Positions 1 through 7,543 of a stretch of DNA of 49,064 bases are shown here, in pieces. Made by a program: the position numbers and the translations under genes. The stretch is taken from the NCBI GenBank assembly GCA_900756945.1, contig CAAELZ010000026.1:1-49064 (forward strand), given 5' to 3'. The stretch is from an uncultured Collinsella sp. (GTDB lineage Bacteria > Actinomycetota > Coriobacteriia > Coriobacteriales > Coriobacteriaceae). How positions within the stretch are numbered: the first letter of the stretch is position 1; every line of letters starts with the position of its first letter. The notes below the pieces were generated by a model, which did not search any database, was not told where the DNA came from, and was given only the letters and a program-made list of their open reading frames with translations.

Positions 1-543
1 GGCAAGATCGAGGCCCTCGTCCGCTCGACGGCCTCCTCGACAAGGCCGGACGCGGCGGCCGTCGCCGCCGAGGACCGGGCGGTGAAGCTGCTCGCGCGCA
101 GGATATCCGAGAACTCGGCGGAGATCGAGGCGATCACGGCGGAGATCTCCGCCCTGCTCGAGGGCGACGATACCTACCGATGCCTCCTGACGGTGCCGGG
201 TATCGGGCCCAAAACCGCTTCCGAGCTTGCGATCTCCATCGACATCGAAGACTTCCCCAGTCACGACAGGCTCGCGTCGTACTGCGGCCTGGCGCCGCGC
301 AACCGCCAGTCGGGAACCTCGATCTCCTCGGTGACGGCATCGCGCCAAGGAAACAAGAGACTGAAGAACCTGCTCATATTCTCATGCAACTGCCTTACCC
401 GGACAGAGGGCAGATGGGGTGACTACTACACCAGGTGCCGAGAGCGGGGCATGTCGCACGGCAAGGCGCTCAAGGCGCTGGCGCGAAAGAGGCTGAAGGT
501 CATCTACGCGGTCATGCGGGACAGGGTGCCTTACGCCGCCTAG
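1..543 (+). CDS. IS110-family transposase, C-terminal part (truncated by window edge)
   Basis: The reading frame is open from the first base, so the N-terminal DEDD RuvC-like domain lies outside the window. What remains is a helical stretch followed by the C-terminal Transposase_20 domain: VPGIGPKTASELAISI, then DRLASYCGLAPRNRQSG, then a run of basic residues (RQGNKRLKNLL). The GLAPRNRQSG region carries the serine-containing motif typical of IS110 C-terminal domains. These elements move as circular DNA guided by an element-encoded bridge RNA and usually lack long terminal inverted repeats. An internal GTG at 82 is unlikely to be the start. Whether the copy is intact upstream cannot be seen. 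Family assignment is secure; activity is unknown. Confidence 0.9.
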   Translation, partial: GKIEALVRSTASSTRPDAAAVAAEDRAVKLLARRISENSAEIEAITAEISALLEGDDTYRCLLTVPGIGPKTASELAISIDIEDFPSHDRLASYCGLAPRNRQSGTSISSVTASRQGNKRLKNLLIFSCNCLTRTEGRWGDYYTRCRERGMSHGKALKALARKRLKVIYAVMRDRVPYAA

Positions 544-836
544 CCGAAGCGAACCGAGCAGATTGGAGCCCACCGGCCGAATGGCCTGGCGTCAGCATGC
601 CGCGATTCAGTCGCGCGGACAGCATTTCCCAGTTGACAAAACTATAGGAACACCCCCCGCAGTCGCTTAATGGCCTGCAAACTCATTCTATTAGAGAACC
701 AGTCCTAATATCGAACCTATCCTCAAAATGTCGCTAATTTGACCCCAACAGCCCACGGCGTAAACCGATTTTGAGCCGCAAGGCCCAGAAGGGGCGCGCA
801 CGGCTTGCAGCTCGGCAAGGAGTGTCCCCAACTGCC
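544..836. other. IS110 3' flank, no gene seen
   Basis: Non-coding sequence between the transposase stop and the first composite hairpin repeat. It should contain the right end of the insertion sequence, but without the left end or an empty site the boundary cannot be placed. No convincing ORF or terminator was found. A short word (agtgtcccca) near 821 resembles the ends of the repeat that follows. Confidence 0.4.
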
Positions 837-1021
837 ACTCATTTAAGTACGTCCCCAATGAGTGCAAGTGCCGCAAGTGCCAATCAAATGACGAGAGCGG
901 ATAATCTCCCACTTTGAGCCCGCATGCAGGCCAAAAACGGGAGATTATCCACTCTCATTCTGTGGGTAGTCATTGGGGACGTTCTTAAACGACTAGTCAA
1001 ACAAGAACGTCCCCAATGACT
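837..1021. repeat. Composite inverted repeat, copy 1
   Basis: The copy consists of three modules. A 27-nt arm at 837-863 contains AAGTACGTCCCCAATGAGT. A hairpin follows, with arms 893-910 (GAGAGCGGATAATCTCCC) and 939-956. A second hairpin has perfect 19-bp arms at 968-986 and 1003-1021. The same modules recur at 12633-12800 and 21414-21580. It sits just past the ROK gene stop and next to an IS110 copy. It may act as a terminator or be a non-autonomous mobile or REP-like element. Confidence 0.85.
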
Positions 1022-1033
1022 ATGTCCAATGCG

Positions 1034-1945
1034 CTACACCAGGCGCATGGCCTCCTGGACAGCACCGTAAAGGTTGGCGTCGTTGCCGAGCTCGGCCGCC
1101 TTTATCTGCGGCACAGGAATGCCGGCAAGGGTCCCTTCGTAACTCGAGAGGGCCAGCGGCATCTGCGCACGCAGGGCATCGACGAGCTCGGGATGGCACG
1201 AGATGCCGCCTGCGATCACAAAGACCTCGGGGTCGAGCACGGCCTGCAGGTTGATGAGCTGTCCGTCAAATGCGCGAGCGTAGCGGTCGAGCGCGCGCTG
1301 CGCCGCCATATCGCCATCCGCGATCCACTCAAAGACGCGGCGGCCGTCCACCGGAGAATCCGCAGGCAGGCCCTTCTCGGCAACGGCGGCATCGCGGAGC
1401 GCACGCCAACCGCCCGAACCCACAAAGGAGTTTTCCATGCTCGCAGCAGTCGTGACATCGTTGCGCAAGAAGCTAAACTCGCCCGCAAAGCAATGCGCGC
1501 CGCGCAAGACCTTGCCGTCGATAACGATGCCGCCACCGATACCTGTGCCGACAGCGAGCACCACGCCAAAACGCGTCCCGCGCAGAGCGCCAGCCGCATA
1601 CTCACCGAGTGCACAGCACTTACCGTCGTTATTGACGGCAATCGGCACCCCCAGAGCCTCGCGCATAAGCTTTCCGAGCGGACAGCCATCCATAAACGTG
1701 AGCGCACCACCGCGATGGATCGTTCCTGTGACATCTCCCTCGTAGATGCCGCCGGGCGCACTCACGCCCACGGCGCTCACGCGCTCGCGATACGGCTCGA
1801 CGAGCGAGATCAGCGCCGCGACCGTCTCATCAGCCGTGGTAAAGCCCGTCGGCAGGCTTCCGCGCTCGCGGATGGAAAAATCCTCGCCCAGCACAGCCCA
1901 TTTAACGGCCGTACCGCCCACATCGATTCCAAAAAACTCCTGCAT
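1034..1945 (-). CDS. ROK-family sugar kinase
   Basis: This is a 303-residue ROK (repressor, ORF, kinase) protein without an N-terminal helix-turn-helix, so it is a kinase rather than a repressor. The ATP phosphate-binding motif is at the N terminus (GIDVGGTAVKW), a second glycine loop reads AVGTGIGGGIVIDG, and the GE motif reads CFAGEFSFL. Family members phosphorylate glucose, N-acetylmannosamine, allose or fructose; the exact sugar cannot be read here. ATG at 1945 is preferred because AAGGAG lies 5 nt upstream; an in-frame GTG sits two codons earlier. It is the last gene of a minus-strand cassette with a glycosidase and a GPH-type transporter, so it probably phosphorylates the monosaccharide released by that glycosidase. 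Confidence 0.88.
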   Translation of the reverse strand: MQEFFGIDVGGTAVKWAVLGEDFSIRERGSLPTGFTTADETVAALISLVEPYRERVSAVGVSAPGGIYEGDVTGTIHRGGALTFMDGCPLGKLMREALGVPIAVNNDGKCCALGEYAAGALRGTRFGVVLAVGTGIGGGIVIDGKVLRGAHCFAGEFSFLRNDVTTAASMENSFVGSGGWRALRDAAVAEKGLPADSPVDGRRVFEWIADGDMAAQRALDRYARAFDGQLINLQAVLDPEVFVIAGGISCHPELVDALRAQMPLALSSYEGTLAGIPVPQIKAAELGNDANLYGAVQEAMRLV

Positions 1946-1985
1946 GTTCACTCCTTACAAGCGTAGCTCCGGACGCGCATCGCCG

Positions 1986-2020
1986 CGACCATCACAGGGG
2001 CTACCCCCCTGCGATGGTCG
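1986..2020 (-). terminator. Intergenic hairpin between glycosidase and ROK gene
   Basis: Arms CGACCATCACAGGGG and CCCCCTGCGATGGTCG form a strong stem with one mismatch. It lies between the glycosidase stop and the ROK start and lacks a long T-run, so it could be an attenuator or mRNA stabiliser rather than a full terminator. Confidence 0.55.
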
Positions 2021-2056
2021 TGCAGCAAGTCACGCCCGGAGCCGATTATCTCTGTT

Positions 2057-3589
2057 TTACGCCTCTAATTTGGTCAGGCGAAGCACCATATACTGCTTAC
2101 TTGGGAGATCGATGCGGAACTTGCCCTCAAAGGTTCCGGGAAGCTCCTCCTCCGTCATGCCCCATGTGTCCACGACACTCACCTTGTATCGAGCGCCCGA
2201 CTCGCCCTCAAACTCACGATACGCCGGACGGTTGAATCCAAAGTACATAAGGACATCGGCAGTCCCGCGGCCATGGTCGTTGGACATGCAGGTGACATCC
2301 CAGGTAAACGTACCGTCAAGGATACCGACCTCATCGGGCACCCAGTCAAAATCGGCCGGCAGCGCCTCCATGTAGCGACGGCAAAAGCCAATGCGCTCGG
2401 GCGAGTCGCCGTAGAGCTTGCCGCCGTGCGCCCACCACAGCTTGGGTCCGCGGTCGACGTAGGTCTCACCGTGGGTCACATAACCGCCACGTAAACTGCC
2501 CTCCCAGAAACGACGCACGAGCTCCTGAGCGGTCAGGTTGCCCCAACCCCAGTTGATGTTGCCCTCATAGCCGACCTCGTCGATCAAAACCGGCTTGTTA
2601 TACTGCGCGCGCAGCGTGGTAACGTCCTCGGCCGTTTTCTTAAGGTCGCACCTCTGGTAGCTCACATGCGTAATCCACGGATGGCTGTGGTCAAAGATCT
2701 CGCGGCAATTGTGGATGCTGCGCAGATGACCATACGGGTCGTTCGCCATGATGATGCGGGCATAGCGATCCCAGTCCTCGGCCGGCTTCCACGGCATAAG
2801 ATCCCACTCGTTGGCAAGGCTCCACCAGATGTTCTTGTATGCCGAGAAGCGGCGGGCGACATACGTCAGGTAGAAAACATCCTCCTCGCGCGTCATACGA
2901 GAGAAGCCCCAGTCCTCGGGCTTGTCGTACGGATGCAAAACGATGAGGTCCGCCTGGATGCCCAGCTCGTCGAGCTGCTCGATGCGGTGCTCAAGGTTCT
3001 CCCAAAACGGCTCATAGAAGCGGTAATGGTCGAAATCGCCCTTCTCGCCCTCGTAGGCATACATCGCCGGGTCCTCAACGTTATAGTCGTAGAACTTGGG
3101 AAAGACACACATGCGGATCTTGTTGAACGGAGAGGTGGCGAGCGTCTCGAGCGTCTGCTCCTGCAAGGCCGTATCCTGGTTGGTCCAGGCATAGCAAGTG
3201 GTGCCAAAGGGCAGGTAGCGCGTTCCATCCTCGTAGGCAAAGTTGGAATCCTCGTCGGTAATGAACGGAGCGTCGTGGGCAAGCACGTCTTTTGCCAGCA
3301 GCACACGACCATGGTTGTCGCCCGTAGCAGGCACGGCCTCAAAAGAGCCGGCGGTACCATCGAGCTCGGGGTCGTTGGAACTCACCGCGTAGTTCCAGAC
3401 GCCGGCGCTCTCGGGCATAAAGTTAATTCGGTAGCAGCCATTGCCCTTGTAGAAGCCATGGACCTCAAAGCTGTCCTGGCCATCTGCGCGGGCGAACCGT
3501 GCCGACAGCTCGACCTCGACATAGGGATTGCCGGCCGCGGTGCCCGTGAGCTCGAGTTTAAACACCTTGTACTGCTCGACGGTGGTCAT
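2057..3589 (-). CDS. Putative glycoside hydrolase (DUF5060 / DUF4038 / DUF5605 architecture)
   Basis: This 510-residue protein has no signal peptide and is therefore cytoplasmic. Residues 1-90 look like the DUF5060 beta-sandwich (VELSARF, GFYKGNGCYRINFMP), residues 110-420 a clan-A-like TIM barrel, and the rest a C-terminal DUF5605-type beta domain. Likely catalytic residues are Glu261 in WWSLANEWD (acid/base position after beta-strand 4) and Glu338 in VLIDEVGYEG (nucleophile position after strand 7). GGAGG lies 7 nt before the ATG. It is flanked by a GPH transporter upstream and a ROK kinase downstream on the same strand, which suggests hydrolysis of an imported oligosaccharide. The substrate is unknown. 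Architecture is confident, specificity is not. Confidence 0.82.
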   Translation of the reverse strand: MTTVEQYKVFKLELTGTAAGNPYVEVELSARFARADGQDSFEVHGFYKGNGCYRINFMPESAGVWNYAVSSNDPELDGTAGSFEAVPATGDNHGRVLLAKDVLAHDAPFITDEDSNFAYEDGTRYLPFGTTCYAWTNQDTALQEQTLETLATSPFNKIRMCVFPKFYDYNVEDPAMYAYEGEKGDFDHYRFYEPFWENLEHRIEQLDELGIQADLIVLHPYDKPEDWGFSRMTREEDVFYLTYVARRFSAYKNIWWSLANEWDLMPWKPAEDWDRYARIIMANDPYGHLRSIHNCREIFDHSHPWITHVSYQRCDLKKTAEDVTTLRAQYNKPVLIDEVGYEGNINWGWGNLTAQELVRRFWEGSLRGGYVTHGETYVDRGPKLWWAHGGKLYGDSPERIGFCRRYMEALPADFDWVPDEVGILDGTFTWDVTCMSNDHGRGTADVLMYFGFNRPAYREFEGESGARYKVSVVDTWGMTEEELPGTFEGKFRIDLPSKQYMVLRLTKLEA

Positions 3590-3627
3590 AATAACGCCTC
3601 CAAGTTAAGCGATTGAATAGTCGGAGT

Positions 3628-3657
3628 CCGTCGGGCAACGCGAACGCTGCCCGACGG
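3628..3657 (-). terminator. Hairpin between transporter and glycosidase genes
   Basis: Perfect 10-bp arms CCGTCGGGCA and TGCCCGACGG enclose a 10-nt loop. It lies in the 87-nt gap between the transporter stop and the glycosidase start and has no T-run. It probably lowers expression of, or protects, the downstream message rather than ending the operon. Confidence 0.5.
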
Positions 3658-3676
3658 AAGGAAAGAGAGCGACGGA

Positions 3677-4969
3677 TTACTTGGCGTTCTTGATGAGCAT
3701 GATGAACACATAGCCCACGGCGATGAGCACGATGGAGATCGGGAACGCCATGAAATAGGAGCCGGTGGCGACAACGATTGCCGAGGTCACGATGGGGCCA
3801 AGGATCTGGCCGATGGTGTTGGCGATGTTGAGGATGCCCAGGTCCTTGCCGGCGTTCTCCTTATCGGGCAGAACATCGACATTGAGTGCCTGGTCGACGG
3901 AAGAGTAGATACCATAACCAAGTCCGGCCAGCAGCGCGAATCCGTACATGCCGATAACGGACTTAAGCAGCCAGGGCAGAGCGATGCCGATGCACATCAT
4001 GATCGTTGCGACGAGGATGATGGGCTTGCGGCGGCCGATCTTGTCGGAGATAGCGCCCGAGGTAAGCGAGGCGACAAGCGACACGACCATGATCACGACG
4101 GACATGGAGGAGAGGACGGCGCCGGCTTCTGCCACGGGAAGACCGATGTACTTCTCGAGGATGTAGAGCTGATATCCGTTGATGCAGAAGTAACCGAAGA
4201 TGAGGAGCAGGCGGCCAAAGAGCGCCAGATAAAAGTCGCGGCAGTTCTTGGTGGGCGGAACGAACATGAGCAGCAGCGACTTGAGATTGAGCTTCTCGGA
4301 CTGCTCGCCCTCGTCAAGAGCGGCAGACTTCTCGCGCGGCCAAATGATGACGGCGAGGATGCCGGTCAGCAGCCAAGAGACCGTGCCGATGATAAAGCCA
4401 GGAACTGGGTTGGAGAGGAACTGCGTACCGATGATGGTGCCAATCGACTGGCCAGCCGTTGCACCGCCGCCATAGAATGCGGAGAGCGTGCCGCGCTTGT
4501 TAAGCGGAATGCGGTCGGAAAGCACGGCAACAGCAGGGGCAAGCATGCAGTTGAGGCCAATCTGCAGCACGCACCAGGAGGCGACGATCATGGGAAGTGT
4601 GGTCGCGACCGAAGTGCTCCAGAAAGCACAGCCGCAGATAAAACCGCCGAGAACGATAAACGGTGTGCGCTTGCCAAAGCGGCTGTGGCAGTGGTCGGAA
4701 AGCGCGCCGAAAACGAGATTTGAGAACAGGGCGAAAATTGAACCGACCGAGTTCATCGCCGCGAGAATTGCCTCGGGCTGACCAATATTAAGGCCGTTAA
4801 AACGCTCGGGGAACAAGACGTTGGAGCCGATCGTGCCCGACATCATCCACATAACGCCAAAGATAATAAAACCGATCATAAAGCGCCATGTCTCGGTTTT
4901 GGTCATGGGCTTTCCGGTGTCGGGGGCGATGGCGTTCTCGTCAATCGCTGCGGCGGTTTGATTTGCCAT
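3677..4969 (-). CDS. MFS transporter, GPH / SLC45-like sugar permease
   Basis: This 430-residue integral membrane protein has about 12 predicted transmembrane helices. Major-facilitator signatures are visible: GALSDHCHSRFGKRTPF after helix 2 and GAISDKIGRRKP after helix 8, and the SLC45/GPH-like pattern near helix 4 reads LAPAVAVLSDRIPLNKRGT. The family imports glycosides or disaccharides by cation symport without phosphorylating them, which fits a downstream ATP-dependent ROK kinase. The start is supported by GAGAGAGG upstream. It is the first gene of the cassette and is divergent from a TetR-type regulator. Two palindromes in the shared promoter region suggest repression by that regulator. 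The substrate is unknown. Confidence 0.88.
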   Translation of the reverse strand: MANQTAAAIDENAIAPDTGKPMTKTETWRFMIGFIIFGVMWMMSGTIGSNVLFPERFNGLNIGQPEAILAAMNSVGSIFALFSNLVFGALSDHCHSRFGKRTPFIVLGGFICGCAFWSTSVATTLPMIVASWCVLQIGLNCMLAPAVAVLSDRIPLNKRGTLSAFYGGGATAGQSIGTIIGTQFLSNPVPGFIIGTVSWLLTGILAVIIWPREKSAALDEGEQSEKLNLKSLLLMFVPPTKNCRDFYLALFGRLLLIFGYFCINGYQLYILEKYIGLPVAEAGAVLSSMSVVIMVVSLVASLTSGAISDKIGRRKPIILVATIMMCIGIALPWLLKSVIGMYGFALLAGLGYGIYSSVDQALNVDVLPDKENAGKDLGILNIANTIGQILGPIVTSAIVVATGSYFMAFPISIVLIAVGYVFIMLIKNAK

Positions 4970-5093
4970 GGGATAGATCCTCTCTCTGATGGAATGCGCG
5001 AGGGCGCCCGTGCACCAAGGGTCAAGGGGTCAAACCCGCTGGATGCGGCGGCCGTGGAATGGGGTACGGCCGCGCGCGAGCGTCTGTTGGGTT

Positions 5094-5117
5094 GTTACTT
5101 ACTAACTAGTAAGTAAC
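5094..5117. promoter_or_regulatory. Operator-like palindrome 1 (TetR site candidate)
   Basis: A 24-bp palindrome, imperfect only at its centre, with half-sites GTTACTTACTA and TAGTAAGTAAC. It lies between the divergent transporter and TetR genes and shares the TTACTnA / TnAGTAA words with the second palindrome 20 bp away. Confidence 0.75.
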
Positions 5118-5137
5118 TTCCACGACCTGTATAGTAC

Positions 5138-5159
5138 GCTTACTAAGTACTTAGTAAGC
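5138..5159. promoter_or_regulatory. Operator-like palindrome 2 (TetR site candidate)
   Basis: A perfect 22-bp palindrome with half-site GCTTACTAAGT. A plausible minus-strand -10 (TACTAT, near 5132-5137) abuts it, so a bound protein would cover the transporter promoter. The two sites probably bind the adjacent TetR-family dimer. Confidence 0.8.
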
Positions 5160-5277
5160 TATAAGAGCGGTAAACGGTTGTTTTGAGCCGCTGAACGGCT
5201 GAGGTAAGCTATGGGGGTATACAAAAGGCATTTGGCGGCAATACTCGAGCCGCCCTAAATAAGGCAGCGCGATTTAT

Positions 5278-5919
5278 ATGGACACTCAGAAAACTCCCAC
5301 ACCCGCGGCAAAGAAACGCAGCGCTGCGGCGCAGGAACGCCTTGACCAGATTGTCTCGGCGGCCGTGCGGCTTATCAACGCGCGCGGCTTTAACGGCATG
5401 TCACTCCAGGCGGTAGCCGACGAGGTGGGCATCACCCAGGCGGGCGTGCTGCACTACGTGGGCAGCAAGCACGGGCTTTTGGTCGAAGTGATCCGTCGCT
5501 ATTACGATCGCAGCTCAACCTTAGACGACTATCTCTCCCTCTTTCATCCTGGCGGGGCATTTGAGGGCCAGAGCCCCAAGATTCCCGAATACTGCCGTCT
5601 GCTCGTGGCGGAGAACAACAACCAGCCCGAGCTCGTCATGCTCTTCCAGATGCTCAATACCGAGGCCATGAGCACGGAGAGCCCCCTACACGAGTATTTC
5701 AACGACCGCTCGCGCGGTGTTATCGAGCCCGAGCCCGATGTTAACTGGAGCGTTCCCGAGGGAATCGACGCCACCGAAGCCATCTCGTGCGCGCTGGCGG
5801 CGATGTATGGATTGGAAGGCCGTTGGGTGGCGCGACCCGACGAGATCGACTATCCCGCCGAGTGGTCTAAGTTTGAGGACATCCTCTTTCCCCTTCCCCT
5901 CTGGGAGGGCTACCGTTAA
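5278..5919 (+). CDS. TetR/AcrR-family transcriptional regulator
   Basis: This 213-residue protein has an N-terminal TetR helix-turn-helix (about residues 20-70: QIVSAAVRLINARGFNGMS, ADEVGITQAGVLHYVGSKHGLL) and a divergent all-helical ligand-binding domain. The position before the transporter/glycosidase/ROK cassette, with two palindromes in the 308-bp intergenic region, indicates a local repressor that is relieved by a sugar or sugar phosphate. TetR regulators of glycoside cassettes are common in Coriobacteriia and Bifidobacterium; that is family knowledge, not visible here. The ribosome-binding site is weak (AAGG about 13 nt upstream), so low expression is likely. The gene is followed by a bidirectional terminator. 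Confidence 0.88.
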   Translation: MDTQKTPTPAAKKRSAAAQERLDQIVSAAVRLINARGFNGMSLQAVADEVGITQAGVLHYVGSKHGLLVEVIRRYYDRSSTLDDYLSLFHPGGAFEGQSPKIPEYCRLLVAENNNQPELVMLFQMLNTEAMSTESPLHEYFNDRSRGVIEPEPDVNWSVPEGIDATEAISCALAAMYGLEGRWVARPDEIDYPAEWSKFEDILFPLPLWEGYR

Positions 5920-5970
5920 GAGCGGCAGTACGCAATCGCCATCACCAACCGCAACGGCTGTATTGATATA

Positions 5971-6000
5971 AAAAGGCCCGGGCTACCACCCGGGCCTTTT
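5971..6000. terminator. Bidirectional rho-independent terminator
   Basis: Arms AAAAGGCCCGGG and CCCGGGCCTTTT enclose a short loop, with A and T runs on either side. It lies between the convergent TetR gene and the apiosidase-like gene. Confidence 0.92.
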
Positions 6001-6022
6001 CTCTTGCGTTATTCCGTTTTCC

Positions 6023-7336
6023 TTAATGCGCCGGCGAAACCACGAGCAGAGCGTCGTGCTCAAAGGGATGCTGAGCCACACGCACGGTGCCGTTACCGTT
6101 GTCGCGAACAGGCAGCTTGGCGATGTGCTTGTCCTCCATGTCGAGGGCCGTCGCCGTCCAGCCGCGCGCGCCGTCGAGCTTAAACTTGAGCGCCGTGGTG
6201 CGCGGCAGGTACGTGACGACGCGATCGCCAACGCGCGCCACACGAATGGACTCGCGCGCGTCGTCGAGGAGCTCCTGCGCCGGAACCACGGCAAGTGCAT
6301 CGTCGGCAGCCGTAGCGCCCAGGGCGGCAAGCACGTGCTCGATCGCGCCAAAGTCCCACACACCCGCAAACTGCAGGCACTCTTGCCAGCGGAAGGGCAT
6401 GTCAAAGCCCTCGCCCAGGACCGAACCCTGGCTGCGCGATGTCTGCCAGTTCCACACGCCGTGTGCGCCATAGGTCACGCCGGCACTGGCGCCGGCAAGA
6501 ATCGACGACCATACGCTCGCGCGGCAATCCTGCGCGGTAAAACGCCAGTAGACGTTGCGCGACGCACCCATCTGCTCGTAGCAAGGCTCGGAGTTGACCA
6601 TCGGCTTTTTGGGATAGTTGGCGATAAAGTCCTGCGGCAAGTGCCATGCCTCGGGCTGGCCCTCGTAGTTGTGGCCAGGCTGGAACATGTAAAAGTCCAG
6701 ACGATCCAGATACTGCGCCGGAATGGTGCGATTGCCGCGGTTGATGTGCATGGTGCGCAGCGCCTCGGGCGCACGCTTGACGACCTCGTCGAGCGCGTCC
6801 TCGTAATAGGCGATCGCCTCGTCACCGGCAAAGTCGGTATCACCCGTCACCACGTAGACAGGGTCGAACTCGCCCAGGTTCTCGACAACGCGGGCAACGT
6901 GGGCGCGAACCTCCTCACGCGGCATAACCTCGGCGCCGCAACGCTCGGCGATCTTGGCGCCCCAGGTACCGGGCACGTAGTTGCACCACATAAGCACGAG
7001 CGCCGGACGGATGCCGTGCTCGACGGCAGCACGGCACATGGCGGCGGCGCGGTCCCAATATGCCTGGTTGGGACGGGACCAATCAAAGTGCACGCCGTCC
7101 TCGCTGGCATAGGGCCAAATGCCCAGGTCGGGGCAGCAGCGGTCCCACTGCGGCAGCGTGTTGATCTGCAGCACATTCATGCCCTGCTCGGCACGGCGGG
7201 TCAGGTAGTAATCCCAGTCGTCCTCGGCAATGCTCGTAAATGCGCTCCAGCACGTATCGGCAAACCAAAAGAACGGTTTGCCCTCGCACAAAAAGCCGTC
7301 CTGGCGACTGTTGACGGTCAGCTTTCCCAAACTCAT
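6023..7336 (-). CDS. Apiosidase-like glycoside hydrolase (DUF4038, GH140-like)
   Basis: This 437-residue TIM-barrel protein resembles the DUF4038 apiosidase-like family. The N-terminal strand reads GKPFFWFADTCWSAF, which is typical of the family. Candidate catalytic residues are Asp166/Asp168 in VVTGDTDFAG and Glu250 in MVNSEPCYEQ; family members use such an Asp/Glu arrangement. A C-terminal beta domain (about 350-437) follows. No signal peptide is present, so it would act in the cytoplasm on an imported, possibly phosphorylated, glycoside. ATG at 7336 is chosen because AAAGGA lies about 7 nt upstream; an ATG two codons earlier is too close to it. It is downstream of a PTS EIIBC on the same strand, separated by a terminator. 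Known GH140 members release D-apiose from rhamnogalacturonan II; this substrate is inferred only. Confidence 0.78.
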   Translation of the reverse strand: MSLGKLTVNSRQDGFLCEGKPFFWFADTCWSAFTSIAEDDWDYYLTRRAEQGMNVLQINTLPQWDRCCPDLGIWPYASEDGVHFDWSRPNQAYWDRAAAMCRAAVEHGIRPALVLMWCNYVPGTWGAKIAERCGAEVMPREEVRAHVARVVENLGEFDPVYVVTGDTDFAGDEAIAYYEDALDEVVKRAPEALRTMHINRGNRTIPAQYLDRLDFYMFQPGHNYEGQPEAWHLPQDFIANYPKKPMVNSEPCYEQMGASRNVYWRFTAQDCRASVWSSILAGASAGVTYGAHGVWNWQTSRSQGSVLGEGFDMPFRWQECLQFAGVWDFGAIEHVLAALGATAADDALAVVPAQELLDDARESIRVARVGDRVVTYLPRTTALKFKLDGARGWTATALDMEDKHIAKLPVRDNGNGTVRVAQHPFEHDALLVVSPAH

Positions 7337-7468
7337 CTGCATGTCCTTTCGTTTGATAAAGGATTTGCGAACCGTCGAGGGCTTTCGCGGTAACCCCGCG
7401 CGAAAGCCCCCGCCGCTTGGCAAACCATCGCGGGCGAATCCCATCCGCCCCCAATCAGTCTACCTTGC

Positions 7469-7525
7469 AAAAAAGACCCCGCCGGGCTTGCGCCTGACGG
7501 GGCCCTGTCGTGTAGGGGTCTTTTT
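7469..7525 (-). terminator. Terminator after PTS EIIBC gene
   Basis: Outer arms AAAAAAGACCCC and GGGGTCTTTTT enclose an inner GC-rich stem. The T-run reads in the minus direction just past the EIIBC stop at 7544. It separates EIIBC from the apiosidase-like gene, though read-through is possible. Confidence 0.85.
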
Positions 7526-7543
7526 AGACCGAATGGCTTGGCC

